Origin: Chania multitudinisentens RB-25
Lineage (GTDB): Bacteria > Pseudomonadota > Gammaproteobacteria > Enterobacterales > Enterobacteriaceae
DNA length: 64,000 bases
Reading direction: 5' to 3'
NCBI RefSeq assembly: GCF_000520015.2
Contig: NZ_CP007044.2
Location: 1,612,001-1,676,000, forward strand
Every line of letters starts with the position of its first letter. The stretch's first letter is position 1. Below the pieces are notes generated by a model. It was not told where the DNA came from and made no database searches. It was given only the letters and a program-made list of their open reading frames with translations. This document shows, piece by piece, positions 35,589-44,219 of the stretch. The position numbers and the translations under genes are program-made.

Positions 35589-36494
35589 TTAGTTAAAATC
35601 CACTTTGAGAGTGAACCCCTGGTCTCCTGGCACGGCTCCTGAACTGGATAGGCTGTTGACCGGGATCTGGTAGGTATCGGTGGTTGCGCCGGTAATGGGG
35701 TAATCGCGTAGCGTGGTCGGGCTGCCGCTCGCTGATGTATTGGTGCCATCCAGTTGCCATTGAATACTGTTCAGGGTTGCCGTCAGGTCAGCTTCACCTG
35801 CCTCCCATACCCCGTTACCGTTGACATCATCCCAGGCTCGAAAGACATAGGTGGCCCCGACCTGTGGATAGGTGGATGTGCGTGAATAATCGGTTGCACT
35901 GCTACCGGCCCCCGGGTTGTCAGACTGTAGAAAGATACCGGCAGCCACATTGCTGCCCGGTGCTACCGGCCCTGGCGGGGTGACGGTACCACCGCCTGCG
36001 CTGGTGTCAGACACGGTAATGATGTTACCGCTGATGGGAACACCCGTCGCCGCGTACTCCTGCAATGTGACGCTGATGGCTGCTGCGCCTGTAGCGCCGG
36101 CAGGGATGATAATGCTGGAAGTTCCTTGGTCATCCAAAGCAGGGGCAGGAACATTAATAGCGGGGATGGTCACCGTCTGCCCCTGGGCGTCAACATAGCT
36201 CCAGACTACGGTTGTCAGGGAGTTGTCCAGATCCCCGTCGCTGTCGCTATAGGTATAGGTCATAACCAGCGTATCGCTGGTGGTCAGTATTCCTGGGGTT
36301 GCATAGGTGCCCGTGAAGTCTACTGTTCCCTTCGCCCCGTTGGATGGTGCACTCAATACCGGTGCATGACCTTGTATCGGTGCGGTGGCGGGTGTGCTGG
36401 CTGCCTGAAGCAGGCCGATCGAACTGGCCCAGGCGGCCAGCGCAAACGTTAATCGGGTGGTCGTAAAATGCCTCTTCACGTTCTTTATTTTCAT
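35589..36494 (-). CDS. sinI: SinI-family autotransporter-associated protein, paralogue 1
   Basis: 301 residues; signal peptide TRLTFALAAWASSIGLLQAAS. It begins with IQGHAPVLSAPSNGAKGTVDF, has a beta-rich domain with TYTYSDSDGDLDNS, the linker TSAGGGTVTPPGPVAPGSNV, and the C-terminal domain VGATYVFRAWDDVNGNG through PGDQGFTLKVDFN. DxDGD-type repeats could bind calcium. It is the second gene after sinH, 78 bp apart. The ATG is preceded by AAAGG with almost no spacing, so the initiation site is less sure than for its neighbours. Confidence 0.75.
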   Translation of the reverse strand: MKIKNVKRHFTTTRLTFALAAWASSIGLLQAASTPATAPIQGHAPVLSAPSNGAKGTVDFTGTYATPGILTTSDTLVMTYTYSDSDGDLDNSLTTVVWSYVDAQGQTVTIPAINVPAPALDDQGTSSIIIPAGATGAAAISVTLQEYAATGVPISGNIITVSDTSAGGGTVTPPGPVAPGSNVAAGIFLQSDNPGAGSSATDYSRTSTYPQVGATYVFRAWDDVNGNGVWEAGEADLTATLNSIQWQLDGTNTSASGSPTTLRDYPITGATTDTYQIPVNSLSSSGAVPGDQGFTLKVDFN

Positions 36495-36572
36495 CCTTTG
36501 CTTTATCAGATAAATGTGCCTGAATGATGACTTCTCACTGGTGCAGGAGCTCGTGCTGTGTATATGCCGGCT

Positions 36573-38834
36573 CTACCAGCTCACCTTCAGACCAAACCCC
36601 TGGTCTCCACAGGCCACACCGCTGTTGCTGCTGCCGTTGGTACGTGGCGTAAACTGGTAGCCCGTCACCCCGGTATCATGGTCGTTCAGCGTGATGGCGC
36701 AGCCTGCCGTGTTGGCACCGTCCAGTAACCAGTGCAGCTCCGAGGCCGGAATGGTGGCGGTGATATCGGTGTTGTCGGCATTAAATAGCTTCACCGTGTA
36801 GGTCACGCCGACTTGCGGGGAAGCTCCGCTGCTCAGCAGATCTTGTCCCTGCGGATCCTGAATTTCCGCCCTGTCCACCCAACGGGCACCATCGGCATTG
36901 AAGGTGATCGTCTGGGGGGTGGTTTCACCGTAGCTCCCCAGGTCAGCCCGAATCAGAAAGGAGCCGGGCAGGGTACTGACCAGTTCGGTCACGTAGTGGG
37001 TGATGCCATTGCGCTCTTCGCTTTGCATTCGCACCATCTGGAGGCAGGGCTGCGGTAGACCCTGGGCGTCCACTGGACAACTTTCCCCGGGGGCCGCCCA
37101 GGAGACATTCGCCCCGCTTGTCGCTTCGGTTACCCGCCAGTTCACCTGCAACTGCGGGTCATTGACGGGCTGCCCCTGATGATCTTTGAGATGAGAGGCC
37201 AGCAAAATGGCATCCTCAGGCTGGCCGGACGCCGGGGCGCTGCCGGTACTCTCCAGCGCTAACTGGCCCTGACGTTGTTGCCCTACCTGAATATCCACCG
37301 GGTTTGAGGTGGCCTGGTGCCCTTTTTCATCTACCAGGGTGAGAGATAACTGGTAGCGGTTTGTCGCCGCAGGTGCCGAATCCCAGGTTGGGAGAGTGAT
37401 TTGCCAGCCTTGAGGATTATCTACCCCTGCGGTAGCCAGCAGAGACAGCGGGGCGATATCACCGTGCCAGGTCACGCCGGTTATCCGGTATTTGCCTTTG
37501 ACCAAGGGCTGCATAACATGCACATCCCCTTCCAGCAGAGTGTGCGGGACGGCGGCCAGATCAAGCGTTAACAGTCCTTTTTTTTCCCGGTATTCCAGAA
37601 CGATGTCGTAGTTACGATCAACCCGGTCGTAACGACTGCCTAGCAGAGTGCGCATGGCTGCTACGTTGCTTGGGTCAAGCTGTTTGCTTAGAGGAGTACC
37701 TATCTGGTAGTTCATCTGTAGGTCAAGCTTGGTTTCACTCTTCCCCTGTTGCCCTTCCTTGTGACTGGCCTTCAACGTCGCCAACGGGAATGGGGTGTAA
37801 TCCACTCCTAGCGTGACGGCTCTTGGATCTTTCTGGAGATGCTCCTTGCCAAACAGGGCGACGTCATCCCCGTAATACTGTTCATAGATAGCGGAGGCCC
37901 CTAAATGTGGATAGGCAGGCAGGTAACCCTGCAAACGGACATCAAAACCCTTTGCCGGGCGTTCCTCGTAGTCGTCAAAATCCCGTGAGTTTTTCCAACC
38001 GGAAAGCGGGTGGTAATAGTTAGCCGCCAGTCTGAGCGCATCAGTCCACAACTCTGCGCCCAACCCCAGACGGCTGTGGCTGCGGCTGAAATCCTGGTCA
38101 AGGAAGGCATTGTAGCCGTAGAGCCAACGGCCCTGTTCCCAACGCAGGCCGGTGCCAACGTTACCGATGGTGCGGCTATCCTGGTCATGGATGCCGACCT
38201 GGGAAAATGCCACCATGGCATCGTTTTCATACCAAGGGGTAAACAGGGATAAGGTGCTTTTACTGAAGTCCCCCTTGTCGTCTACGGCAATATTGACCTG
38301 TGCCTTACCAAACTTTCCTAGCAGGTTCTGCGCCTGTTGCTGTAGCGGATCAATTACCTGCGTTTTAGCCTGACTTTTTGCCCAGTTCTCCGCCTGATTT
38401 TTTACCTGGTCACCGCTCAGGCCGTTCCAGTTCTGTCCACCGATAGTCTGTGCGGTTCCGGCCAGTTTCATGGTGGCCGGGTCAGTTTCCAGCACCAGGG
38501 TGTTCCCCATCCCCAGTTCGGGCAGATTGCTGGCCAAGGCTTCACCAGTACGGGGAACGGTGGGGAACAGTGGCGATTTGGCGGGCAAGAGCAGACTTTC
38601 GCCTGCTTCAAGGACTTCCCGCTGGCCCAGCGCCCCTTTGTTCAGCACCCGCAACTCGGCAACGGTCAGGCCGCTTTGCAGGGCAAGCGAATAAAGACGG
38701 GTGCGGTTTTCGACCGTGTAGCGGCGTGTTTCCGCTTCCTCGGTGAGCCCGGAGGCAAACAGGAGCCCGAGAGGGAAAAGACCACTCCCTGCAAGTAGTG
38801 ATGCAATAACAGAAAGTCGGACGGGTTTTATCAT
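36573..38834 (-). CDS. sinH: SinH-type inverse autotransporter (intimin/invasin-like)
   Basis: 753 residues from the ATG at 38834, with AGGA 8 nt upstream; a GTG at 38840 is too close. Signal peptide, then a LysM-like segment (RYTVENRTRLYSLALQSGLTV..) at about residues 38-84. A 12-stranded inverse autotransporter barrel follows at about 150-415 (RWLYGYNAFLDQDFS, LRLAANYYHPLSGW, YDRVDRNYDIVLEYREK), with an Ig-like passenger and the C-terminal module seen in SinI. The passenger is short, as in Salmonella SinH. It probably acts as an outer-membrane adhesin with SinI. Confidence 0.85.
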   Translation of the reverse strand: MIKPVRLSVIASLLAGSGLFPLGLLFASGLTEEAETRRYTVENRTRLYSLALQSGLTVAELRVLNKGALGQREVLEAGESLLLPAKSPLFPTVPRTGEALASNLPELGMGNTLVLETDPATMKLAGTAQTIGGQNWNGLSGDQVKNQAENWAKSQAKTQVIDPLQQQAQNLLGKFGKAQVNIAVDDKGDFSKSTLSLFTPWYENDAMVAFSQVGIHDQDSRTIGNVGTGLRWEQGRWLYGYNAFLDQDFSRSHSRLGLGAELWTDALRLAANYYHPLSGWKNSRDFDDYEERPAKGFDVRLQGYLPAYPHLGASAIYEQYYGDDVALFGKEHLQKDPRAVTLGVDYTPFPLATLKASHKEGQQGKSETKLDLQMNYQIGTPLSKQLDPSNVAAMRTLLGSRYDRVDRNYDIVLEYREKKGLLTLDLAAVPHTLLEGDVHVMQPLVKGKYRITGVTWHGDIAPLSLLATAGVDNPQGWQITLPTWDSAPAATNRYQLSLTLVDEKGHQATSNPVDIQVGQQRQGQLALESTGSAPASGQPEDAILLASHLKDHQGQPVNDPQLQVNWRVTEATSGANVSWAAPGESCPVDAQGLPQPCLQMVRMQSEERNGITHYVTELVSTLPGSFLIRADLGSYGETTPQTITFNADGARWVDRAEIQDPQGQDLLSSGASPQVGVTYTVKLFNADNTDITATIPASELHWLLDGANTAGCAITLNDHDTGVTGYQFTPRTNGSSNSGVACGDQGFGLKVSW

Positions 38835-39678
38835 TGACACATTCCTACAAACACAGGCATTTCAGCACCGATTTAAAACAAAGGATGTTTAAATATTTAC
38901 AAAGCATTTAATGCTTATATTAAAAAGCGAGTAGTGTCTTTTGATGTGCAAGAGACAACACTCAGCATGCTAAAACAGCATGCTGCTTCGTGACGTCCTG
39001 TCGATAAATATGATGGCGAATGAGTCATCAAATAGTGATGGGCCATGAATCTTGAATTCGGGGATGTCGCAATGTGAGTAAAGATAACAACTCATCACAT
39101 GGAGTATTGTGCCATTACAAACAAAGATTATTCCGATTATTACTATTGGTCTTGATTATATTCCACATGAATTCATTTGCAAGTTTTATATGTTGATAAA
39201 AGTCAAAAAAACGATCTTAAATGTCGTTAATTTGTTGTTAATTGGATTTATAATCTGTTTTTATAAAATATTTAGTGATATATGCTTTTCATTGTGTTTT
39301 TTTGGGGTAATAAAGGTCGATAATTCTAAATTTATATTTTATTTATGAAATGTCTTTTCATATTTTTATTAGTGATGAATACTATCCTCTTACAAGGTTA
39401 ATCAGGAATGTGATAGTGCGGGAATGTTTTATTATAGTTAATTTATTGTAACCAGGTATCTTTGGTAATTAACCCCAGCTTCCCAAATAATGTCAAACAT
39501 CTATTCTTTGCAAATAATGACATTCATTAATAATGAATAAGTTAGGCGCACTTTTGAATATATTCGGCAATAAGTTCGACGATCACAGATTACTTTTTTT
39601 TCATGGAAGATTCTTATACCCCCCTACTGAATTTATGCGTTCCTTTTGGGCGGCAATAGGTGGTTTTTTCCTGAAAAA
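38835..39678. other. AT-rich divergent regulatory region
   Basis: About 840 bp between the sinH operon and a LuxR-type regulator. A 79-codon hydrophobic plus-strand frame at 39109-39348 (start GTG) exists but has AT-driven composition and no family I know; I do not call it. It presumably carries promoters for both sides. Confidence 0.45.
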
Positions 39679-40311
39679 ATGAGGGCGAATATATTGAATA
39701 TTTTTCTACAACACTCCTGTGTGGGAACTCGGGCAGGGCTGCGGTTGCTGCTGGGTGAGTGGCAGCATCACAACCAGATTTGCAAAGTGATTGAATCGGG
39801 GAACAGGCCTCCTACAGGAGAGGTGTTGCGGTATTTAAAGATTGACCTTTTCATTTTGGAGTTACATGCCAATGCCAGGAATCTCAGTGAGCTTCTGCGT
39901 TTTTTTGTTGACGAATTGCATCGCTTCTCTCCTAAATCCAAGGTCATCATTATGGTTCCAAAGTACTTAACGGCACCATTAATCACGTATTTTTCCAGAG
40001 TGAAAAATGTCTATGCTGTACTGGATAATGCTGCACCTCTTGATACGGTACGTTCCCACCTGATGGCCTGTTTGCAGTGTTCTGATAATATGGCGTCTTC
40101 TTCATCGTTGGCGTCTCCTTTATCTCCACAGGAATTGAACGTGCTGGATTCACTGCTGAAGGGGGTATCGGCTCTGGATATCGCGAAGAAGCGGCGTGTT
40201 CATTATAAAACGGTCAGTTCCCAGAAACGCTCTGCGTTGCATAAGCTGGGGCTTCCTTCATTAAACTTTCTGCTGAAGAAGCCAGACAGCAAAATGCGTC
40301 CCTTCTCCTGA
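39679..40311 (+). CDS. Orphan LuxR/FixJ-type HTH regulator next to sinH
   Basis: About 210 residues from the ATG at 39679; its SD is weak, and a TTG start at 39694 with GAGGG upstream is an alternative. The N-domain is a degenerate receiver (DLFILELHANARNLSELLRFFVDELH then KVIIMVPKYL). The C-terminal GerE helix-turn-helix is LSPQELNVLDSLLKGVSALDIAKKRR, then VHYKTVSSQKRSALHKLGL. No kinase is adjacent. It is divergent from the sinH operon and likely regulates it. The 20522 regulator has the same architecture. Confidence 0.75.
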   Translation: MRANILNIFLQHSCVGTRAGLRLLLGEWQHHNQICKVIESGNRPPTGEVLRYLKIDLFILELHANARNLSELLRFFVDELHRFSPKSKVIIMVPKYLTAPLITYFSRVKNVYAVLDNAAPLDTVRSHLMACLQCSDNMASSSSLASPLSPQELNVLDSLLKGVSALDIAKKRRVHYKTVSSQKRSALHKLGLPSLNFLLKKPDSKMRPFS

Positions 40312-40392
40312 TTACAGAAAATGTTGGGAAGATATTTTTTTGCAGGTTTGGAGGCTGGGCGAAAGAGATATTCTCGTCGCCTGGTTGATTAT

Positions 40393-40461
40393 GAGCCTCA
40401 TGCTGAGGCTTTCCCTATGGGGCAGCACCAGTGCTGTTCAAATGAGTCTACGACTCATTTG
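40393..40461. repeat. Three consecutive hairpins after the LuxR-type gene
   Basis: AGCCTCA / TGAGGCT at 40394-40410, CAGCAC / GTGCTG at 40423-40436, and the 9-bp CAAATGAGT / ACTCATTTG at 40439-40461. The first is followed by TTCCC and could end the regulator transcript. Confidence 0.5.
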
Positions 40462-40469
40462 TCACCCGT

Positions 40470-40514
40470 TTGCCGCTGACAAGCCACTCGAATTATTTGG
40501 GATATATTTTATAT
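40470..40514. repeat. Right-half copy of the dispersed repeat
   Basis: TTTGCCGCTGACAAGCCACT then CGAATTATTTGGGATATAT matches the right end of the copies at 2431 and 21385. No matching left end was found. Confidence 0.5.
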
Positions 40515-40599
40515 AGACCAGGCTATATATCAGTGGCATGTATTGAACAGCGTCAGAAAAATTATGGTATTGGTGACTTTATGAATTGTCTACAGCAGA

Positions 40600-40803
40600 T
40601 CACTGTATGGTGAGATTCAATAAAAAAGATAAAGAAAGCATAACCCCGCCAATCAGCAGCAGGCATACTGAGCTAAATATATAGATCTTTTTACTCAACA
40701 AGAGCACCAGGCATGCTACCAGAATAGCGGTGATCCCTATAGGCAGCAGTAATGCTAAAAACGGCGATTCGGTTAGGCTCCACCAGACCAAGTCATTTCT
40801 CAT
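40600..40803 (-). CDS. Small membrane protein, two helices
   Basis: 67 residues, with AGGA 8 nt before the ATG at 40803. Two hydrophobic segments, PFLALLLPIGITAILVACLV and a C-terminal IFSSVCLLLIGGVMLSLSFL, joined by a short Lys-containing loop. No motif is recognisable. It follows the NlpC/P60 gene on the same strand by 80 bp and could be the end of the flagellar stator operon. Confidence 0.55.
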   Translation of the reverse strand: MRNDLVWWSLTESPFLALLLPIGITAILVACLVLLLSKKIYIFSSVCLLLIGGVMLSLSFLLNLTIQ

Positions 40804-40883
40804 GATAATATCCTACGGCGATAAATTTTGAGTGGAAATCAGCGGGGGGCTTGGAGGGCTGTTGGCCATACTCTATGGAATAT

Positions 40884-41672
40884 TTACAAAACGGCATCAT
40901 GAGTAAGAATACGGCGACTACCAAGGTAACGTTTCTGCCAGTAATCGTTATTCAGTTCACTGATTTGGACATTTAACCCGGTACGAGGGGCTTCAATAAA
41001 TTTGCCACTACCTAAATAGACGCCAACGTGATCGGCATAAGCGCCGGGGTGCGCGTTAATATTGAAGAAGATCAGATCGCCGCTTTGTAACTTATTCTGC
41101 CGAACAGGTTTCAGGCGTTGGTCCTGGTACATCTCGTTAGTTGTACGTGGTAGTTTACGATTGAGCACGTGGTTATAGGCGTAATACACCAGTCCGCTGC
41201 AATCAAAACCTTCACTGGGTGACTGCCCACCCCAGACATAAGGTTTGCCGATCTGCTTTTTCAGCCGAGCAATCACGGCCTCTAATGAAGTTTCAAGCTT
41301 GGGAGTTAGCTGCTCCAGCCGTTTTTCTTCTTGTGTTCCTTTCCAAAGCGCCTGAGAGCGGCTCAGGTGCCCTGGTTTCCTGCGTGCATGCATAGCCAGT
41401 TTTTCATGATTTCGTAAACGCTCAGCCTGCTTTTTTTCTGCTTCACGCTCTTTCTGTACGGGTGTGATGGGGACCGTCGATAAACGTTTTCGTGCTTTAA
41501 GCATCAATTTTTCATGATTTATTCGCCGTTCTGCCGCTGCCTTGTCCTGCTTGGTGAGTGATTTCGTTTTAGCCTCGCTGACAAAGCAGGATGCCAGCAT
41601 CGCCATGGCTAAAACTACCTGTGCTGGGTATTGGGGGTTTTTACGCCCGATAAACTGGAAGAAACTTTTCAC
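40884..41672 (-). CDS. NlpC/P60 (C40) peptidoglycan endopeptidase at the end of the lateral flagellar operon
   Basis: 262 residues. An N-terminal hydrophobic signal (QYPAQVVLAMAMLASCFVSEA) directs export. A Lys/Arg-rich linker with two NHEKL repeats (INHEKLMLKARKRL and LRNHEKLAMHARRK) follows. The C-terminal NlpC/P60 domain shows GKPYVWGGQSPSEGFDCSGLVYY (catalytic Cys), GDLIFFNINAH and ADHVGVYLGSGKFIEA (catalytic His). It cuts D-iGlu-mDAP bonds by family. It lies only 17 bp after lafU, so it is in the same operon. LfgJ lacks a muramidase domain here, so this enzyme may open the wall for the lateral flagella; that is inference. Confidence 0.8.
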   Translation of the reverse strand: MKSFFQFIGRKNPQYPAQVVLAMAMLASCFVSEAKTKSLTKQDKAAAERRINHEKLMLKARKRLSTVPITPVQKEREAEKKQAERLRNHEKLAMHARRKPGHLSRSQALWKGTQEEKRLEQLTPKLETSLEAVIARLKKQIGKPYVWGGQSPSEGFDCSGLVYYAYNHVLNRKLPRTTNEMYQDQRLKPVRQNKLQSGDLIFFNINAHPGAYADHVGVYLGSGKFIEAPRTGLNVQISELNNDYWQKRYLGSRRILTHDAVL

Positions 41673-41689
41673 AACGTTGAAATCGTTCC

Positions 41690-42634
41690 TTAATTGCTAC
41701 TGGGAATTTTTTCCGCTAGCGGTTCAATGATCTTTTCACCGTGGTGGCCAAAATACTGATAAAGCGATTCGCTGGCGGCGTTGGTCAACACCATGATTTC
41801 AATTCGACGGTTGGCGGAACCGAGCGGCTGTTCAGGCGTAAACAGCACCTTATCTGCCATCCCTCCGACTTGTAGAATTTGCTCAGGATCCAGACCGTTG
41901 TTGGTTAATACGCGGCGGGCCTGCATTGCGCGCTGGCCTGAAAGATCCCAATTGTCGTAGCGATCCTGATCGCGAAAACGTGTCGCATCGGTATGGCCGG
42001 TAATGGTGATTTTGTTGTCAATTTTATTAAGCGCTGGTGCAAACTCACTCAGGAGACGGTTAAAAAAGGGTGTCAGGGTTGAGCTGCTCCGCTGGAACAT
42101 TTCACGTTCTTTATCATCCGTAATCAGAATGCGCAGGCCTTGAGGCACAATTTCCAGATGAAGATTAGACTGGGCATCATATGCCGATGTAATTTTCATA
42201 ATGACTCGAGCCAGCTCTTCGATCTCTTTCCTGGAACGAAGATTCACTTCTTCCAGGCTTTCATTTTTTTTGGCCTGCTCTTCAAGTTTTGTCAGTGTAT
42301 TATTCGCTGCATTCTGCTTCGTAGAGTCAGCATCGGATTTCTTGGCGCGATCGTCGTTTTTTAACACTGCAATTTTCCCGCTCTTATCTGGCTGTGTGAT
42401 GGGGCGGGGGGTGTGCCCTGTGAAAATGTTCTCTCCCCGAAGCGTCATGACGACCTGCTGACGCTCCGCTTCCGTCACGCTGCCCATAATCCACAACACC
42501 ATGAATAGCGCCATCAGTGCCAAGGTGAAATCGGCGAAAGCGACTTTCCAGGCACCCCCATGAATAGCATCATGACCCTTACGCGCGGAACGTTTGATGA
42601 TTGTGGTGTGTTCTTTCGTATGACCCCTGACCAT
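41690..42634 (-). CDS. lafU: Lateral flagellar stator protein LafU (MotB-type)
   Basis: 314 residues; ATG at 42634 shares its A with the lafT stop (TGATG). The single N-terminal helix with the proton-channel aspartate is in WKVAFADFTLALMALFMVLW. The C-terminal OmpA-like peptidoglycan-binding domain carries TITGHTDATRFRD with NWDLSGQRAMQARRVL and SANRRIEIMV. Forms the stator with LafT, anchored to the wall. Confidence 0.95.
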   Translation of the reverse strand: MVRGHTKEHTTIIKRSARKGHDAIHGGAWKVAFADFTLALMALFMVLWIMGSVTEAERQQVVMTLRGENIFTGHTPRPITQPDKSGKIAVLKNDDRAKKSDADSTKQNAANNTLTKLEEQAKKNESLEEVNLRSRKEIEELARVIMKITSAYDAQSNLHLEIVPQGLRILITDDKEREMFQRSSSTLTPFFNRLLSEFAPALNKIDNKITITGHTDATRFRDQDRYDNWDLSGQRAMQARRVLTNNGLDPEQILQVGGMADKVLFTPEQPLGSANRRIEIMVLTNAASESLYQYFGHHGEKIIEPLAEKIPSSN

Positions 42635-43497
42635 CACTCTTCACCCATCATCTCAGCGACCCAGCCATCCAGTGTTGCAAACGTGGGTTTGGATGCCATA
42701 GGTAACATTTTACGACCGGCATCCACCGCCAGCAGCGTAGGTTTTCCCGCTGCATGGTTAACCAGCACGGTACGCACGCACTCTAGAACCGAAAGTAGAT
42801 TTTTAGTACGTTGTTCCATGGCATTCGACACCGGATCCATTAAGCAGTAGCAGAAGAAAACTCCCAGGAAGGTTCCTACCAGCGCTGCGGCCACTTTCAC
42901 GCCAATGATGGCAATGGAACCATCAATAGATTGCATGGTGATAATGATCCCAAGTACTGCCGCACAGATCCCAAAACCTGGCATGGCTTCCGCCGTGCGT
43001 TGCAGTGAGCGCGAAGGTTGTAAAAGATTTTCCTCCATCGCCACCAGTTCTTGCTCAAGAATACCTTCCAATTCATGAGCATTAATTTTGCCCATAGCCA
43101 TCAGGCGGAAGTTATCTGAAATAAAGGTGATGAGCGCTTCGTCGCGCAGAATTAATGGGTATCTTTGGAAAAGAGAACTGTTGTGCGGTTCCTCAATATG
43201 CTCATCAAGCACTTTGAGACCTCCGCTCTGCACCAGTTCCAGTAGTTCATAAAGCAGAATAAGTAATTGGCGCTGATATTCATCGGTATATTCATCTTTC
43301 TGCATGCAGCTTTTAAATTGACGAAACATTTCTTTTAAAACGGGGCGAGGATTAGCAAGAACCATTGCACCAAGGCCCGAACCTAAAATAATAATTATTT
43401 CGCCGGGTTGCCAGAAAGAAGCAATATTTCCTCCTGACATCAGAAATCCGCCAACAACACAGACCATAACAATAATGACACCAAAGACTTTTTGCAT
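42634..43497 (-). CDS. lafT: Lateral flagellar stator protein LafT (MotA-type)
   Basis: 287 residues with four hydrophobic segments. MotA signatures are visible: a cytoplasmic loop with LILRDEALITFISDNFRL, the AMPGFGICAAVLGIIITM channel helix with its proline, and the last GTFLGVFFCYCLMDPV. Torque is generated with LafU at the rotor. Overlaps lafU, following lafS by 7 bp. Confidence 0.95.
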   Translation of the reverse strand: MQKVFGVIIVMVCVVGGFLMSGGNIASFWQPGEIIIILGSGLGAMVLANPRPVLKEMFRQFKSCMQKDEYTDEYQRQLLILLYELLELVQSGGLKVLDEHIEEPHNSSLFQRYPLILRDEALITFISDNFRLMAMGKINAHELEGILEQELVAMEENLLQPSRSLQRTAEAMPGFGICAAVLGIIITMQSIDGSIAIIGVKVAAALVGTFLGVFFCYCLMDPVSNAMEQRTKNLLSVLECVRTVLVNHAAGKPTLLAVDAGRKMLPMASKPTFATLDGWVAEMMGEE

Positions 43498-43504
43498 AAT
43501 AAGT

Positions 43505-44206
43505 TCACTTTTCGAAAAAACACTGAATTTTTTGCACGATTTTCTTATTGAGCTGGCAGATCCTCGCCTCGGTAAGATCGAGGGTCAGTGCTATCTCTTT
43601 AAGACTCATTTCATGCTGATAATAAAGTGCAAGAATGAGTTGTTCACGCTTGTCAAGAATAGCCAGGGCACTTCCCAGCGTGCGGCTGATAATCATCTCT
43701 TCTTCAAGATGCCTGCTATCGAGCGCTTCTGTATGGAGGTCATTCCCTAAAATATCATCCAGACTTTCCAGCGATTTGGCGCTATCCAACAATATATACT
43801 CCTGATATTCATCGGCAGTAATGGAAAGATGGCTCTGTAAATCTTCGAACGACGGGGTTCTCCCAAGCTTGCGGGCAATTTCCCTGATAGCGTCGTTAAG
43901 CTTGTGCGTCTTTTGCCGCAAACGGCGGGGGCGCCAATCCAACTGGCGTAGTTCATCCAACAGCGCACCACGGATACGTTTTACGGCATAGGCCGCAAAA
44001 TGTTCATCTGGTGCTCCATAGCGGCGCAGTGCGGTGAGTAATCCCATCAATGCAATTTGCTCCATATCATCTTTATCCATAACGCTACTGGTTTGGTATA
44101 TCAGCTGTTTCACCACTTTGTTAACCAACGGTAAATAGTCATTGATATAGCGCACTTCATCGAGCTGACTGAGTTCTTCGCTGAGAATAAAGTCCATTGT
44201 TTGCAT
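43505..44206 (-). CDS. lafS: Lateral flagellar sigma-28 factor LafS (FliA-type)
   Basis: 233 residues. Sigma-70 family, group 3: region 2 in DMEQIALMGLLTALRRYG and AVKRIRGALLDELRQLDW, region 3 in LRQKTHKLNDAIREIARKLGRTPS, region 4 in ILDKREQLILALYYQHEMSLKEIALTL. Directs transcription of the flagellin and other late lateral genes. LfgM, the anti-sigma factor, is encoded at 61691. Expressed in the lafB-U operon. Confidence 0.94.
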   Translation of the reverse strand: MQTMDFILSEELSQLDEVRYINDYLPLVNKVVKQLIYQTSSVMDKDDMEQIALMGLLTALRRYGAPDEHFAAYAVKRIRGALLDELRQLDWRPRRLRQKTHKLNDAIREIARKLGRTPSFEDLQSHLSITADEYQEYILLDSAKSLESLDDILGNDLHTEALDSRHLEEEMIISRTLGSALAILDKREQLILALYYQHEMSLKEIALTLDLTEARICQLNKKIVQKIQCFFEK

Positions 44207-44219
44207 TACTGCTTATATT

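Noticed and set aside
39109..39348. 79-codon hydrophobic ORF with GTG start
   Set aside because: AT-rich composition explains the Ile/Leu/Phe/Lys bias; the SD spacing is poor.
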